Notes under the pieces: generated by a model
The model's input: the letters and a program-made list of their open reading frames with translations, nothing else
Told to the model about the DNA's origin: nothing
The model's database searches: none
Program-made: the position numbers and the translations under genes
Source: Aspidiotus rigidus
Taxonomy: Eukaryota; Arthropoda; Insecta; Hemiptera; Diaspididae
Length of the DNA: 64,000 nt
Direction: 5' to 3'
NCBI GenBank assembly: GCA_035079385.1
Contig: JAVHKY010000046.1
Location: forward strand, 2,232,001-2,296,000
In this document: in pieces, positions 43,817 to 55,417 of the stretch
Layout of the letters: the number at the start of each line of letters is the position of its first letter
How positions within the stretch are numbered: position 1 is the first letter of the stretch

Positions 43817-44263
43817 TACATTATAGAGGTATTGACACGAACGTATATTAGCCGTGTTTGTTACTGTCACCTGAGTTGTGTCAGTTGATATAATCTACGC
43901 TAGGAGCGTTGCAAGGTATTACTAAGCATGAAAACTACATGAATACTAGGTAATGTAAATTCATCAATTTTTAAAAATTCGTAGAGGAATCAGGTATTAA
44001 CCTAAAAATCTGAAACCGGGTACGAATAGACAACTCACCACGCTCTACTTATTTAAAAAAAAAATTATCTTCTTAGGTGAATTTCTTCACCTTTTACAAC
44101 CCTTGAAAATTTCGTCAATATTAGGGTACCTCCGGTAAGGTTCCGACACAGGTGGGGTGTGGAAGGTATTCAAACGATTGCTGCGAGCGTAGCGGAATTC
44201 CGTATGAATTAACACAATTCGTGCGACAGAAATTTTTCGTTGTGTCAATACCTCTATAATGTA
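43817..44263. mobile_element. MITE, family C, copy 2
   Basis: TACATTATAGAGGTATTGAC and its exact complement form the ends, and similarity continues outward (TTTGAATCACGG on the left, CCGTGGTTTGAAT on the right). It is inverted relative to copy 1 at 10,149-10,570 and shares nearly its whole interior. Confidence 0.8.
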
Positions 44264-44305
44264 CCGTGGTTTGAATTATGAATGTTTGTCTTTATCAAAT
44301 AGAAT

Positions 44306-44782
44306 AACAAGCACCCCGTGCGTTGCACAAGGTGGTAAGAGGGTCGGCTAATGTCCTCTCTTCAGAAAAATCGATTACAATTTACAAATAGGCCTATTTG
44401 CAGACTGCTCCTGTAATATCAAAAAATCAAATCTTATTTCTCTTCTATCCTTTGATGCGAAAGGTTTTAAACAAAATAAATGAATTCCTTTTCAACAAGA
44501 AGAATGAATGATAGTTGGCTATTTTTGCGATGTAATTTCCCTAATTTGGTTCGTAACTCAGACAGGCAAACCCAGATTAAGATAATACACTGCGCAACCG
44601 AATAATATAATTTCGATGATTAGGTATTCACGTAGGCGGCAGTGTTATCATATCTACACATTTTCTCATATGTTCTTATCTCGATCACACGAAGGACCCA
44701 TAGGTATTCTCGTTTGGTGTAAACAAACGAGAATACCTTTAGGTCCTTACCACTTTTGCACCTTGATTGCTCAAGGAGTAAT
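44306..44782 (+). repeat. Helitron-like unit interrupted by the copia insertion, left part
   Basis: It starts with cap AACAAGC (44,306), the stem CCGTGC-GTT-GCAC and AGGGTCGG (44,340). The following body matches 50,958-51,350. It ends at the copia target site GTAAT (44,778-44,782) and continues after the copia at 49,833. Confidence 0.6.
44778..44782. other. Target site duplication GTAAT, left
   Basis: Matches GTAAT at 49,833-49,837 on the other side of the copia element. Confidence 0.85.
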
Positions 44783-44958
44783 TGTTGGAAGTAGCGCTTC
44801 TAGCGACACTTCTCATTACTACACCCCATCTTGTCCCTTTGAGAATGCTTTGAACATCCTGTTGGATAATCGACCAGACATTGAAAATGGTTGACATCTT
44901 CAACAACTTGTTCGTGCTCGAATATTCGAATAAGAGTGAATAAGTTCCTTATTCAACT
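44783..44958 (+). repeat. 5' LTR, copia element 2
   Basis: It starts TGTTGGAAGTAGCGC and ends TTATTCAACT. The end CT is unusual (most end CA), but both copies and the target duplication agree on it. No clear tRNA primer match follows it. Confidence 0.88.
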
Positions 44959-45007
44959 TCAACCATTTCTTTTTGTTTGTTAAATTTTCTTTTTACAAGT
45001 TTTACTT

Positions 45008-45457
45008 ATGGCGGAATTTCAAGTTGAATCGTTGGAAGATGAAAACAAACTTCTGGCTGACAACAACGAGGAGAACAAAGACCTCGAACCTAACAAAAAC
45101 GCGGATGCTACCTCTGAACGAAATGTGTCCTCCAAAAATCAAGCGTTGATTGATAAAGCAGTCGCCGAAAAACTAAAAAGTGAGTTTGAAAAACTCCAGA
45201 ATATGTTCAAATCAAGTATGATGGAAGGAAACAACGTGGTCAGCGACTCGAAAGATTTCCACGTGCGATCCTATCAAGAAGGCAAAAAGTTAACTGGGAC
45301 AAAGAATTACAAACCGTGGAGAATTATGATCAAAGAGGATCTCCAAGTTGCGGGTTTGACACCTTTTGTGGAAGCAAAGAATGCCGAGAATATCGAGATG
45401 GTAGAATGGGTTAGAAAACGTCGTGATGCACAAGCGACTATGTATTGTTTAAAATAA
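45008..45457 (+). pseudogene. Truncated copia gag
   Basis: 149 codons from ATG at 45,008. An acidic, Asn/Lys-rich start leads into the LTGTKNYKPWRIMIKEDL motif, typical of copia Gag N-terminal regions (LxGxNYxxWxxxM). After codon 149 the sequence jumps into protease-distal sequence in another frame (ATGKGDLPI at about 45,500), so the rest of gag and the DSG protease site are deleted. Confidence 0.8.
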
Positions 45458-45720
45458 GTCAAAAAGTCGTAACAGCAGATGATGGAGAAGTGGAGGCTAC
45501 TGGTAAGGGTGATCTACCCATACTAGTCAGCTATGGAAAAATTAAATCGATAATTATTCTAAAGAAAGTACAATATGTTAAAGAAATAAGTAAACCTATC
45601 ATTAGCGTACAAAACTTGCTTGAGAATTTTAAATCGACGCTTATTTTGCGAAAACAATCTGGACTTATAATAGCTTGAAAACTTAAACGTGCAATAGCTA
45701 GGGTAACTGTTTCTCAAGGT

Positions 45721-46206
45721 ATGTATTTCTTACAAACACTTGTAATTGATAATGAAAATGTTTCTCAACTTGAGAATACTGTGACTGGACAGAAATCAAC
45801 TTCTGAAACTCAACTTAAGGAGATAGGAACGATTGTATTCGTATGTCAAACTCAGGTAAATTTGATCACTAATACAAAGCCAAATAGACGAAGGAATAAA
45901 TGTTTGATTTCAAAAAAGAATAAGTCAGAGTTGTCCTCACAGGAGGGGGATCTTTGGCATCGACGATTAGGACATGTTTCATCTTCTGTATTGAATAGAT
46001 TAGCAAAAACTACTATTGGTGTTGGTCGAATCAACTGTAAAGCAAACGTACACACTTGTAATGTATGTGCACAATCAAAAATGGTGAGAAAATTGTTTAA
46101 GAAAGATAGAGATCGAGCTTCACAACCTTGCGAAGTAATACACACAGACTTGATTGGGCCAATCACACCAGTTACGTTCAATGGTAGGAATAAGGTATAT
46201 TCTTAA
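45721..46206 (+). pseudogene. Copia integrase N-terminal part
   Basis: It contains LWHRRLGHVSSSVLNRLAK with the H-H pair, CNVCAQSKM with the C-C pair, and the first catalytic aspartate in IHTDLIGPI. It stops at 46,204, shortly before the palindromic insertion. Confidence 0.82.
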
Positions 46207-46274
46207 TGTTATCGATGATTTTACACGGTTTCTTCAGGTTTTTCTTCTGAAAGCGAAATTGCCCAGTCAACAAT

Positions 46275-46523
46275 TTGAAGCCCTCTGAAACCCCTGGGAA
46301 AAACTACCCTCTGAAGCCCTCATTTGAAGCCCTGTTGATTCCCTGTTCCCCTCTTACTTCCCTATTGAAGCCCTCATGAAGCCCTCAAAAATATAAAGGG
46401 CTTCAGGGACACAAAAAGGAAACAGGGCTTAATTTGGGAAAAACTACCCTTTTCATTCCCATTTGAAGCCCTGTTTCCTTTTTGTATCCCTGAAGCCCTT
46501 TATATTTGAGGGCTTCAAGTGGG
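46275..46523. mobile_element. GAAGCCCT-rich palindromic insertion in copia integrase
   Basis: Ends TTGAAGCCCTC (46,275) and GAGGGCTTCAA (46,508-46,518) form an 11-bp inverted repeat; AACAAT occurs on both flanks (46,269 and 46,524) and may be the target duplication. Long internal arms at 46,382-46,430 and 46,467-46,512 pair over about 46 bp. GAAGCCCT or AGGGCTTC occurs at least ten times. It interrupts the integrase core between the first and second catalytic aspartates. Confidence 0.7.
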
Positions 46524-46576
46524 AACAATATTTACCGGGCGGTCGAATTAGTCAGTGGATGTTTGGATGAGGCTTT

Positions 46577-47008
46577 TTGCTTCTTACAATCAAAATTTCC
46601 TGGCCCTGGTCAGTATTTAGTTCTCTTGGTTTAGAATTTAGGAATTGCGATGTCGAAACAGTACTTAAAAAGTATGGAATAGCATTCGAGGATATTGCCT
46701 CTCATTGCCACAAACACCAAGGACTTGTGGAACGGGTAAATAGAACTTTAGAGGAGAGAGGTAGGGGTCTTCTGTTTGAAGCTGGTTTTCCGGCAAATAT
46801 GTGGGGTTTAGCAGTAAAAACTGCATGTTATATTTATAATCGAATTCCCCACTCAGCTTTGGATTTTATTACTCCGTACAAAAAATTATTTGGGAAAATT
46901 TCCGATCTCTCATATCTTCAAATCTTTGGATCACAAGTACAAGTGCTTGATGAACTAGTTCCACAAGGTAGGAAATTCGATCCTAGAACGAAAGAGACGC
47001 CGTTTTAA
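46577..47008 (+). pseudogene. Copia integrase C-terminal part
   Basis: The remnant LGLEF replaces the usual DNGxEF. HKHQGLVERVNRTLEERG carries the catalytic glutamate, followed by the GFPANMWGLAVKTACY helix and the YKKLFGKISDLSYLQIFG block. It runs out at 47,008. Confidence 0.8.
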
Positions 47009-47188
47009 CTTGATGGCTTTGGCAAAACAGGATACTACGTTTTTAATAAACAAACAAAACAAGTTGAGTTACTCACTAACGTTACAATAAATGAATGAAA
47101 ACTCTATAAAGATGACTCTGGTATCGAAGATCTTGAAACATTTCATGTTCCAAGTTCAGAAAATCTATCGACTTCTGATATTAACAAA

Positions 47189-48574
47189 ATGCATACTGAC
47201 AAAATTCCTAGTAGTGTGAATATTCCCAACATCTCTGACAATGGTGATATGAAAGAAATTGAATTCGAAGCGAATAATGAGTTAGACCAGGAAGAAATAG
47301 ATATTGATTTTGACTGGGATGAGGATCAAACAGTTACTCAGGTGAATTCTTGTTTCACGTTACCATATTTTGATTCGAAGGAGGGAGATTTGCCGTTAAC
47401 CTATAAGGAGCCTGTAATTGGTCCCAAACGAATGCTATGGAATGAAGCAATAACGAAAGAATTGGATGCTATCGAGAGATTAAATGTGTGGGAATTTGTT
47501 CCTCGAACAAAAGGAATTGCGATTATTCCAGTTAAATGGGTATTCACCTTGAAACACAATGGTTCGCGCAAAGCGCGACTAGTTGCTATTGGATGTCGAG
47601 ACCGAGAAGTTTATACCCCTCAGGATACAGCAGCTCCTACTCCTGCTCCCGCTACAATGCGATGGTTTTTCGCTTTAGCGACCCAAAGATCCTGGCAAAT
47701 TTGCCAAGCAGATTTTCAAAACGCTTTTCTGAACGGTCATATTGATCGATTAAAGTATGTGAGTCTTCCTGCTGGTGTAGCGGGTGACCCAAAGAAAGTT
47801 GTGTGTAAACTCCACAAAGCTCTGTATGGCTTGAAAATCGCACCCAAGTGTTGGAATATTGAATTGAATAAATGTCTAGTATCGATGAATTTTGTTCAAA
47901 CTGAGCGAGAACCTTGCATATTTACAAAACAAAACGATAACACGATCTTATATGTATTAGTATACGTAGACAATCTACTAGTAAGGGGTAACAATGATAA
48001 AACTATCGAATCTTTTCTCTACAAATTGAGTTTAAAGTTTGAACTGAAAGATCTTGGTTTTCCATCCACTTTTGTCGGTTTCCAAGTACAGAAACAAATC
48101 GATGGAACACTGTTCCTACATCAACAAAAATATACGATAGCAACTCTGAAACATTTTGGTATGGAAAACTGTGAGCCAGCGGCTACACCAATGGCTGTAA
48201 ATACGAAACAAATTTCAAACTCGAAAACAAATTGGAGACGTGATTTTATTTACAAACAAGTGATAGGGGCTGTTCTTTACCTTTCAAACATAACGAGACC
48301 AGATATTGCGTTCGCTGTTAACTGGTTAGCACGTTCGCAATCTGATCCTAAAGAAATACACTGGACGATGATTTATTGTATTCTTAGATATCTGAAGGGT
48401 ACGAGCGACCTAGGTTTACGAATATCTAAAAATAAGAGCGAGAAAATATTTTATTTATTCGTCGATGCTGATTATGCAGGCGATGTAAACTCGAAAATCT
48501 ACAACAGCTTTTCTTCTAAGATTTCATGGAAACACTATTTAATGGGCTTCTCGGCTACAATCTACTTGTGCTGA
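47189..48574 (+). pseudogene. Copia reverse transcriptase and start of RNase H
   Basis: A 461-codon frame with KRMLWNEAITKELDAIE, PVKWVFTLK, QADFQNAFLNG, HKALYGLKIAPKCW and YVDNLLV (the second active-site aspartate is changed to Asn), then VDADYAGD of RNase H. RNase H continues out of frame (GEAEYNA at about 48,585). The single-residue change alone should abolish polymerase activity. Confidence 0.88.
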
Positions 48575-49159
48575 AAGTTCAGGCGAGGCAGAATACAATG
48601 CGATATGCGATGCAGTGCGCTGTTCTCTGTTCTTAGTTCAACTTCACAAAGAAATAACAAACGATAAACCCTATCCTGTCGATGTTCTTGAAGATGATAC
48701 AGCGGTGATAAGCCAATGTCAGTCTCTATCTAGCACCAATCTAGTAAAGGAAGATTGAAACATATCGAATTAAAACAACTAAAGGTTCGAGAATATTTTC
48801 AAAATGGTATTTTTCAGGCGTTGAAAATACATACTAAGGAACAGATAGCTGACTGTCTTACAAAACCTCTTCATGAGGCTACTTTTGTATATATCTCCGT
48901 AACCTTCTAATGGGTTATGAATAGCTGAGGCATTGTTCACCAATACTAAAACGCTTTCTGAGCTCAAATCTCTAGATTATAGTTGTGCAACATTAAATGA
49001 ACCACAAGCTACATTTCGATTCGACTACACAAAAATTCTTAATACAAATATTGGACTTATCTGAGACTTTCTGTTTTCTCTTTCAGCTTGAGACTACTAT
49101 CAGAGTGGTCATTTTTCTTCGAATACTGGAAACATGCGAGGAAGATACGTGAAACTTCT

Positions 49160-49182
49160 TTTTTTTTTTTTTTTTTTTTCTT
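49160..49182 (+). repeat. Poly-T run
   Basis: A T homopolymer of about 22 bases in the copia element 2 3' region. Confidence 0.85.
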
Positions 49183-49647
49183 TTTCTTTATTCGATTTTT
49201 TTTTCTTATTTTCCTTTGATATATTTTATAGTATTATTTTTCATTTTCGAATTTTTTTTGGAACATTACATTGATTATTGAATACAATATATTCTCTTGG
49301 TTTGTAGAAGTTTGTGGGGTTTACCTTGGTCGAACGCAGACCTGTCAGAAGGATACTTCAGTTCCTGATGGCTATTCACCTGGATATATTCGATCATCAA
49401 TTCTAATTTTTACGCCAGTTGTTATTTCAATAACCTCTGAGTGTCTTACCAATTGTGGTATTCTTCTATTTATAAGATTTTGCGGCTTGAACCACCTTGG
49501 TTGCTCATTCCGCCTTTACCACTGGGGTATAAAACCAACATTTTTTTCTGGTATCCGGACTTTATCAAATTCATTAATATGATGATTAAATATTGATAAG
49601 AATCGATAATATTTTCGATGTGTACACTCAGTTGGACTCGTTGGTCT

Positions 49648-49656
49648 GGGAGGGGG
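49648..49656 (+). other. Polypurine tract, copia element 2
   Basis: GGGAGGGGG abuts the 3' LTR start. Confidence 0.8.
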
Positions 49657-49832
49657 TGTTGGAAGTAGCGCTCCTAGCGACACTTCTCATTACTACACCC
49701 CAACTTTTCCCTTTGAGAATGCTTTGAACATCCTGTTGGATAATCAACCAGACATTGAAAATGGTTGACATCTTCAACAACTTGCTTGTGCTCGAATATT
49801 CGAATAAGAGTGAATAAGTTCCTTATTCAACT
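49657..49832 (+). repeat. 3' LTR, copia element 2
   Basis: 176 bp with six differences from the 5' LTR. It is followed directly by the GTAAT duplication. Confidence 0.9.
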
Positions 49833-50957
49833 GTAATTACCATCACAAACTTGATTTTCCTGCTCAAAACCCAACATAGAAAGTAGGACCAAGTACAAAT
49901 TATTGTAGCGCTGCGTGGAAAGAGGGCCTCTGTTACAATTGAAATTGAATTGCAAATTATAGAGCCAGGATATCACATTCACTATCCATGATCAATATTC
50001 AATCATTCAATTTCCCATGTTCTTATTTGTAATTATTCATTTCATATTCTCATTGCGTTATAAGACATCCCCTTTCATTTGTAAATATTCAATTTCATTC
50101 GTACCGTTTGAACTGATTTCAGGAATTCACATCACATCTTTTTGAATCTATTTGTAAAAGCTAACAATCAACAATAATAAGCAGTAACCTGAGGTAACCA
50201 CTGTTGAGTACAAACAACGCTGATATTACTTCCTTCCAACAATCGTCATTTTCGTCATGAGATAAGGATAATAAGTAACACGAATCGTAAAATTGTAGAA
50301 TTGAAATCCTAATCATATAATACTATCATAAACTTCATTCATCTGCTCAAAACCCAAAGATGTAATTATCATAGGTGCTACCTTTGTAGTCAACTTCAAA
50401 GTACTTAGAATTAAGTATAAATGGAAATTTGAAATTGAATCGCAGATCACAAAGCCGGGATATCACATTCGCGAACCGTGATCGATTTTTTAATCATTCT
50501 ATTCCTGACATTTTTACTCGGAATTATTTATTTCAGTTTTCCTATTGTGTTGTAAGACATCTTGTTTCATTTGTATTCATTAAAGGAAAATAAATATATA
50601 ATTTGAACATTCTGTGAAATCGAATTTATTAATACGCTGATGAATGCCAACAAGCGAAGACACAAGGAACAACACAAAACATAGGCTACGCGTCATTAAC
50701 ACAGTATCATACATCATCTAAATAAAAATACCCTCAACTTACAGCGTTGTGGACGACCGTGACGTAAGCGTAATAATATGAAAATACAACATGTCATAAC
50801 AAACCATCAAACACAATCCAAACGCAATGACATTGATAACTTACCCCAAGAACTAAAGACACAAAACTACAGCATACGGCTCACTCGACCATGACGTCAG
50901 CGTCTTAACTGAGATGAAAGAAGAAATAAACAAGTTCCCCGTGCGTTGCACGAGGGG
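49833..50957 (+). mobile_element. Helitron-like repeat unit, copy c
   Basis: It continues the interrupted unit left of the copia and then repeats the body seen at 16.8 and 18.65 kb. It ends in a cap with CCGTGC-GTT-GCACGAGGGG after AACAAG (50,929). The tail shares the CATGACGTCAGCGTCTTAACT block with copies a and e. Confidence 0.55.
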
Positions 50958-52293
50958 AAAAATTGATTACAATTTACAATATTATTACAAGCTCTCACAT
51001 GGAACAATGAATGCATTACTTCTCAAATCTCAATCTCAATAATTGAATATTGATGAAAATAATAATTAGATAGGTACTTGTACTTGGAAACATATTCCAC
51101 TTGTAATGTCAAAAACTCAAATCTTATTTCTCTTCTATCCTTTGACGCGATAGATTTCAAACAAAATAATTGAATTTCTTTTTAACAAAAAGAGTGAATG
51201 GTAGTTGGCCAAGTTTACAATATGCAATTCCCTAATTTGGTTCATAACTCAGACGGGCTTTCCCAGATTAGAAACTATGTATTATAGATGATACACTGCA
51301 ACCAAATGATATAATTTCAATGATTAGGTAATCACCTACACTGTCATCATACCTCGGCCATTTGTCTCTTTTGTCACGAGATAACAATGATACTACAAAC
51401 CGCAATATTGATGATTTGAAATCCTTGGTTATATTTGAATCACTTTTTCGCTATTATGCTCACTCTTGTTAGTAATTTGGAAAGCTCACAAATACATTCT
51501 TATCTCGATCACATTGCTATTGGAAATTTATTTTGTTCCCCAGAACTGTACTTCCGCAATTGCTCCTGGAGTAAGTATTCAAAGTACTTGGAACTGAGTA
51601 TAAATTGAAATTCAAATTTGAACTCGGATCACGAAGCCGTTCTATCATATTTGCGATCCATGATTGAATGCAGGAACTGCACCTTGTCTGCTCAATTTCT
51701 CAATAAGTAGGCCTAATTATCATCACAAATCAAATCTTATTTTCTCTGTCTATGCTCTGATGCGATCTGACTCTGTTGATGACAAACAGAATGAAAAATA
51801 ATAGCCAATTCTGCAACGCAATTTGAAATCCTCAATCATCTTACGTATGTAGATAATTTTTTCACACTTCCTATTGAATACTCCAACTTCATGAGTATTG
51901 TTCCGACTAATTTAAAGAATTCATCTCTCATCACTTTTATTTTATTCTGTATGAGCAAACACCTAACAATTAATTAGCAATATCACTTTTATTTTATTCT
52001 GTAAGAGCAAACATCACAGATGATGTGACAACCGTTGAGTATGAACTACAATTTCACCATTTCAATATTGTAATTTTCATAATGATAACATGCAATATAC
52101 AAGAATACACATACATCTGACTGATAGCGAAGGAAAACAAAACAAACAAAATGTAAAAATACCCACTACTTACTGCGTTGTGGACTACCATGCCGTGACT
52201 TGAGCGTCTAAACTTACCCCAAGAAAGAAGGAAAGAAAGAAAGAAAGAAAGAAGAAACAAGCCTTGTCGCGGGGGACATAGTATCAGGGTCGG
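50958..52293 (+). mobile_element. Helitron-like repeat unit, copy d
   Basis: The body after the copy c cap is homologous to 44,360-44,640. The end is a (GAAA)n run, AACAAGC (52,256), a variable cap with CGGGGGAC, then AGGGTCGG (52,286). No reading frame of interest. Confidence 0.5.
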
Positions 52294-53185
52294 CCTGAAT
52301 CGGATTATAATATTATTTTTTCTTTATGAGTACTGCATCCAATAAAAACTATCATTTAGTGTTCTGTTCCCTTGTTTGAAATTTATATTTGTTTGTCAAA
52401 GTAAAAAACGTTCACTTTCCCTTTCATACTCCACGATAAAAAGATGCAGCCAGAAATATCTGACTTTCATCCCTCGCCACGGTTGTAAAAGGGGGATCTT
52501 GGCCCCCTATCGACGATTCTGCACTAATAGGAAACAACATTCAAAGTTACAAGGAAATTGGTACCATACAAACCGAGCCTTTCACTAATACGCAAGTTTC
52601 GATAAAAAGCATGACATACGTATACATATAAGATTGAACGTACGCAATCTGTGAATTGTCCGTTAATCTTCATAAGTTTCCGTGTGTGCGAGTATAACAT
52701 TGCCCTGTCTAAACTGGTCCTTGTCATTTGGCAGATCATTGTATTACTTATGTACGTTAGATTACTGATTTGAACTTATCTAAACTTGTATTGCGATAAT
52801 CACGCTTCAGTTATAAAATCTCGCTTTTTCTTTCGACAACGAATTAGTACATTATTATTTGCATTACTGTAAAGAGCGTTGCGCTCCGTTATTATAAAAT
52901 CGCGGATTATCGTACTTCAATTTAGGATTCTTTTCCAAATAAAGCATCCTTGTTTAGTTCATCATCTGCGTTCGTTTTTTGTGTTTCACACGAAAACTTA
53001 TATACATAATACATATTATGTGTACAAGTCGAGGATTTTTTAACGCTTTCATTCATGGAAAAGAATAAAGATGTAACTCTGAACTTTTTCACCAAAAAAT
53101 GACTTGGATCATCTTCCTATAATCGGGATATAAATCTATTCATTTCATTTTCAAATCACAAGAAAATCCCGAGTTGGGTTGGTGA
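52294..53185. other. Non-coding stretch left of the young copia
   Basis: If the exons at 62 kb belong to a longer gene, an upstream exon could lie here, but no convincing donor was found. Confidence 0.4.
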
Positions 53186-53190
53186 AAATC
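53186..53190. other. Target site duplication AAATC, left
   Basis: Identical to 61,923-61,927. Confidence 0.93.
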
Positions 53191-53437
53191 TGTCAGAGCG
53201 TGTGTGTTGGTATGCAGGCGGGCCTCTCTCCTCTCGCTTGTACACCGTCGACACTAGGCACTCGCCTTCGTTCTCACGTCAGTGCTCGTGGTGCGAACCT
53301 CTCGCGAACACGGTCTACGCGTTCGCTCGAGTGCTGTCGGCATCTACTTCCTCTGAGTAGATTCACCCGTGTCTTCATGGTCACGAGTGTTAACCCGACC
53401 CCCGTTCCCTCAAGGGAACGGTCCTCACCTTCCAACA
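53191..53437 (+). repeat. 5' LTR, copia element 3
   Basis: TGTCAGAG to CCTTCCAACA. It is GC-rich against an AT-rich genome. There is no TATA box; a TCAGTG initiator-like string lies at about 53,279. Near the 3' end is a perfect stem, CCGTTCCC-TCAA-GGGAACGG (53,402-53,421). Confidence 0.96.
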
Positions 53438-53450
53438 TGGTAGCAGATCG
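53438..53450 (+). other. Primer binding site (initiator tRNA-Met)
   Basis: TGGTAGCAGAT directly after the LTR is complementary to the 3' end of initiator Met tRNA (consensus TGGTAGCAGAG) over the first ten bases. Confidence 0.88.
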
Positions 53451-55417
53451 TTTTGGCGAGATCTATCGGAAGAAATAAATGAACGAACTAAGATAAATAA
53501 TTTTTTTTTACAAAAAATTCGAATATGTTAGCTCGAGAATCATTAGGTTAACGGGGAGTAAGTGATATCTAACTCCACAACTGTTATGTATGATTCAAAC
53601 CTCAATCTTCTCTTCTAAATGGTTTTTGTCTGAAAAACAAAAATCGCATCGTTTTCCCCCTTATGCACGATGAGTTTGACAGGATTTATATACCAATGAA
53701 TCCGAATGGAAAACTGACGGGTATCGGTAAAAGAAGAGATTACAATTTTGAGACTTTATATCAAGTATTCGAAAGAATACTACGAATATGATATAGAAAT
53801 GATGACGCATCCGACTACACTACTTTTCGCCGGATACTATCATTTTATTCAAATGGGATATTTTGATGAGGTTCCGAATTTACTCCGGAAACTAAAACGT
53901 CATAAAGCATCTAGCTATGAATTTCTCTCGCATTCGAATTATACTACAATGATTCGTTATCCTTAGAACGAGAGATAAAATGAGCAACGCTTGAGTTTAT
54001 CTCGTAAAGCACTGCTAATACTTGAATTTTGCTTCGAATTTTTCTCACCGATGGCCATCACTTCGAGGAATTTTCTGATGACAGAATTCAAGTGGATTGA
54101 TCATACTTGTTTTTAAATGAGCTCTTTAATTCTAGCTAGCTAATCATCATTCTTAGGTGTGGTAGCCTATTTCAGTTTTGTTTTATTTCAAATTTGGATT
54201 TGATGTTCTCTCCATCAAATTTCATCTGTACACCTAAGATTGCCTCGAGGAATACCGCTTCCACTCAACTTTTGACTCTCAAGGTAATTACCAATCGTGA
54301 TGTGTTTTCTCCTTTCAACTCGGATGAGAAACGGTCATATGAGGACTTATGGCATCGCGGGAATATGGATAAATGGTACAGTTTGTCCTCCTAAATCAAA
54401 GCATGAGAGAAATGCGTTTGTCTGGGTTTAATCCGGTGTTGTTGGACGGTCAACATTTCAGTTGAGGCAGACAATTGATGATGCAATTTAAGTGAGTCCG
54501 CCAAAAATTTATTTACCTATTCGAAAGTTAATGAGTAATAAAGTTGAACGTGCGCGTTTTGTTCAACATTTCTCGTTTTTCGAATATTCGTATGTAGAGT
54601 AAAGTGAGAGTCCTCTATTCTCATACGATTCGCGAGTATAGAAATATTATTTAATTTCGCGCGAAAAATCTGTACCAGCGACGTTACTGAGTATTTATTA
54701 TTCCCAGTCGCATATGTGATTTTTCTTTTTTACTCGGCGAAAGACACGTGGCACCTAGCCGTCAGTCGATAAAGAAAAATTGCGTCACCAATGGTGTGTC
54801 GAAGCTTCTCGAAGGTGGTGTTCTTCACCATCTGCTCCAGATAAACCAGTCCACCTTATTGTGGCCTCTGTATTTCCGGCACACCGAAAATATGAGAATA
54901 ATGGTATGAGCTGCGAATATGCAACTCGCCTAAAATCTCATGTTACAACAAGTACACTCAACACGGCGCAGTCCCGGGCTACTTATTATATGTACGGTCT
55001 TCAGAACCATATTACAAAGGTACACTTTTCTCTCTACTCTAGATGGGACAGCCGAACATAGCTCTGAACATCAGACTTTGTTACTGAGCGAAATACAAAT
55101 CAGTTACTGGGTCACACCAAACTCGTTCGAAAATCACTTCATGTCCATCTTTCATATAAGAGCACGTTTCCTACGTTTTTGCCTCGTTATTGAACTTCTA
55201 TTTGGCTGATTTTTGGCAGATTAATTCGTATTTTTTCTTTTTCGTTTGATTGTGCCAATTGTGCCTTACTTTTCAATTTGACATCGAGTCCGTTCGGAAA
55301 TTATCAATTTTTCCCTACTCGAATTTCTTTATTGATCTTTGTCGTTTATCAATTGCCCGCTTTTGCAATTCTTTCCTCGTTCAGTTGTGTTCGAAATCCC
55401 ATTGTTTGAAAGAGTAG
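53451..55417 (+). other. Long leader of copia element 3
   Basis: This nearly 2-kb stretch between primer site and Gag start is far longer than typical copia leaders. It holds several upstream ATGs and short frames, the best being 72 codons at 53,748-53,966 (KYSKEYYEYDIEMMTHPTTL); no homology was recognised. It may carry an accessory frame, an internal promoter or captured sequence. Confidence 0.6.
53748..53966 (+). CDS. Small leader frame of copia element 3, unknown
   Basis: 72 codons counted from an alternative start; the first real ATG is further in. Composition is Tyr/His-rich (TTLLFAGYYHFIQMGYFDE) and looks less random than the neighbouring frames. No motif was recognised. Its presence in a young, intact element is the only reason to list it; expression is unproven. 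Confidence 0.2.
   Translation: MRLYIKYSKEYYEYDIEMMTHPTTLLFAGYYHFIQMGYFDEVPNLLRKLKRHKASSYEFLSHSNYTTMIRYP

Larger units (their letters stand above)
44783..49832 (+). mobile_element. Ty1/copia element 2, defective, both LTRs present
   Basis: The 5,050-bp element has two 176-bp LTRs and a 5-bp target duplication. Six differences between the LTRs (about 3.4%) make it middle-aged. Internally, gag is truncated by a deletion that also removes the zinc knuckle and the protease active site. Integrase is split by a 250-bp palindromic insertion, the RT motif YVDD reads YVDN, and RNase H is frameshifted. It cannot mobilise itself. It inserted into a Helitron-like repeat. Confidence 0.93.

Noticed and set aside
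44616..44894. 92-codon frame
   Set aside because: It spans the Helitron-like repeat and the copia LTR boundary.
44959..44975. Primer binding site for copia element 2
   Set aside because: The bases after the LTR do not match the 3' end of initiator Met tRNA or any tRNA end I could recall with confidence.
53179..53478. 99-codon frame (and its twin at 61,685)
   Set aside because: It lies almost wholly inside the LTR; the twin exists because the LTRs are identical.
54780..55209. Frames of 93 and 89 codons in the copia leader
   Set aside because: They overlap each other in different frames, have no recognised motif and no better composition than chance.
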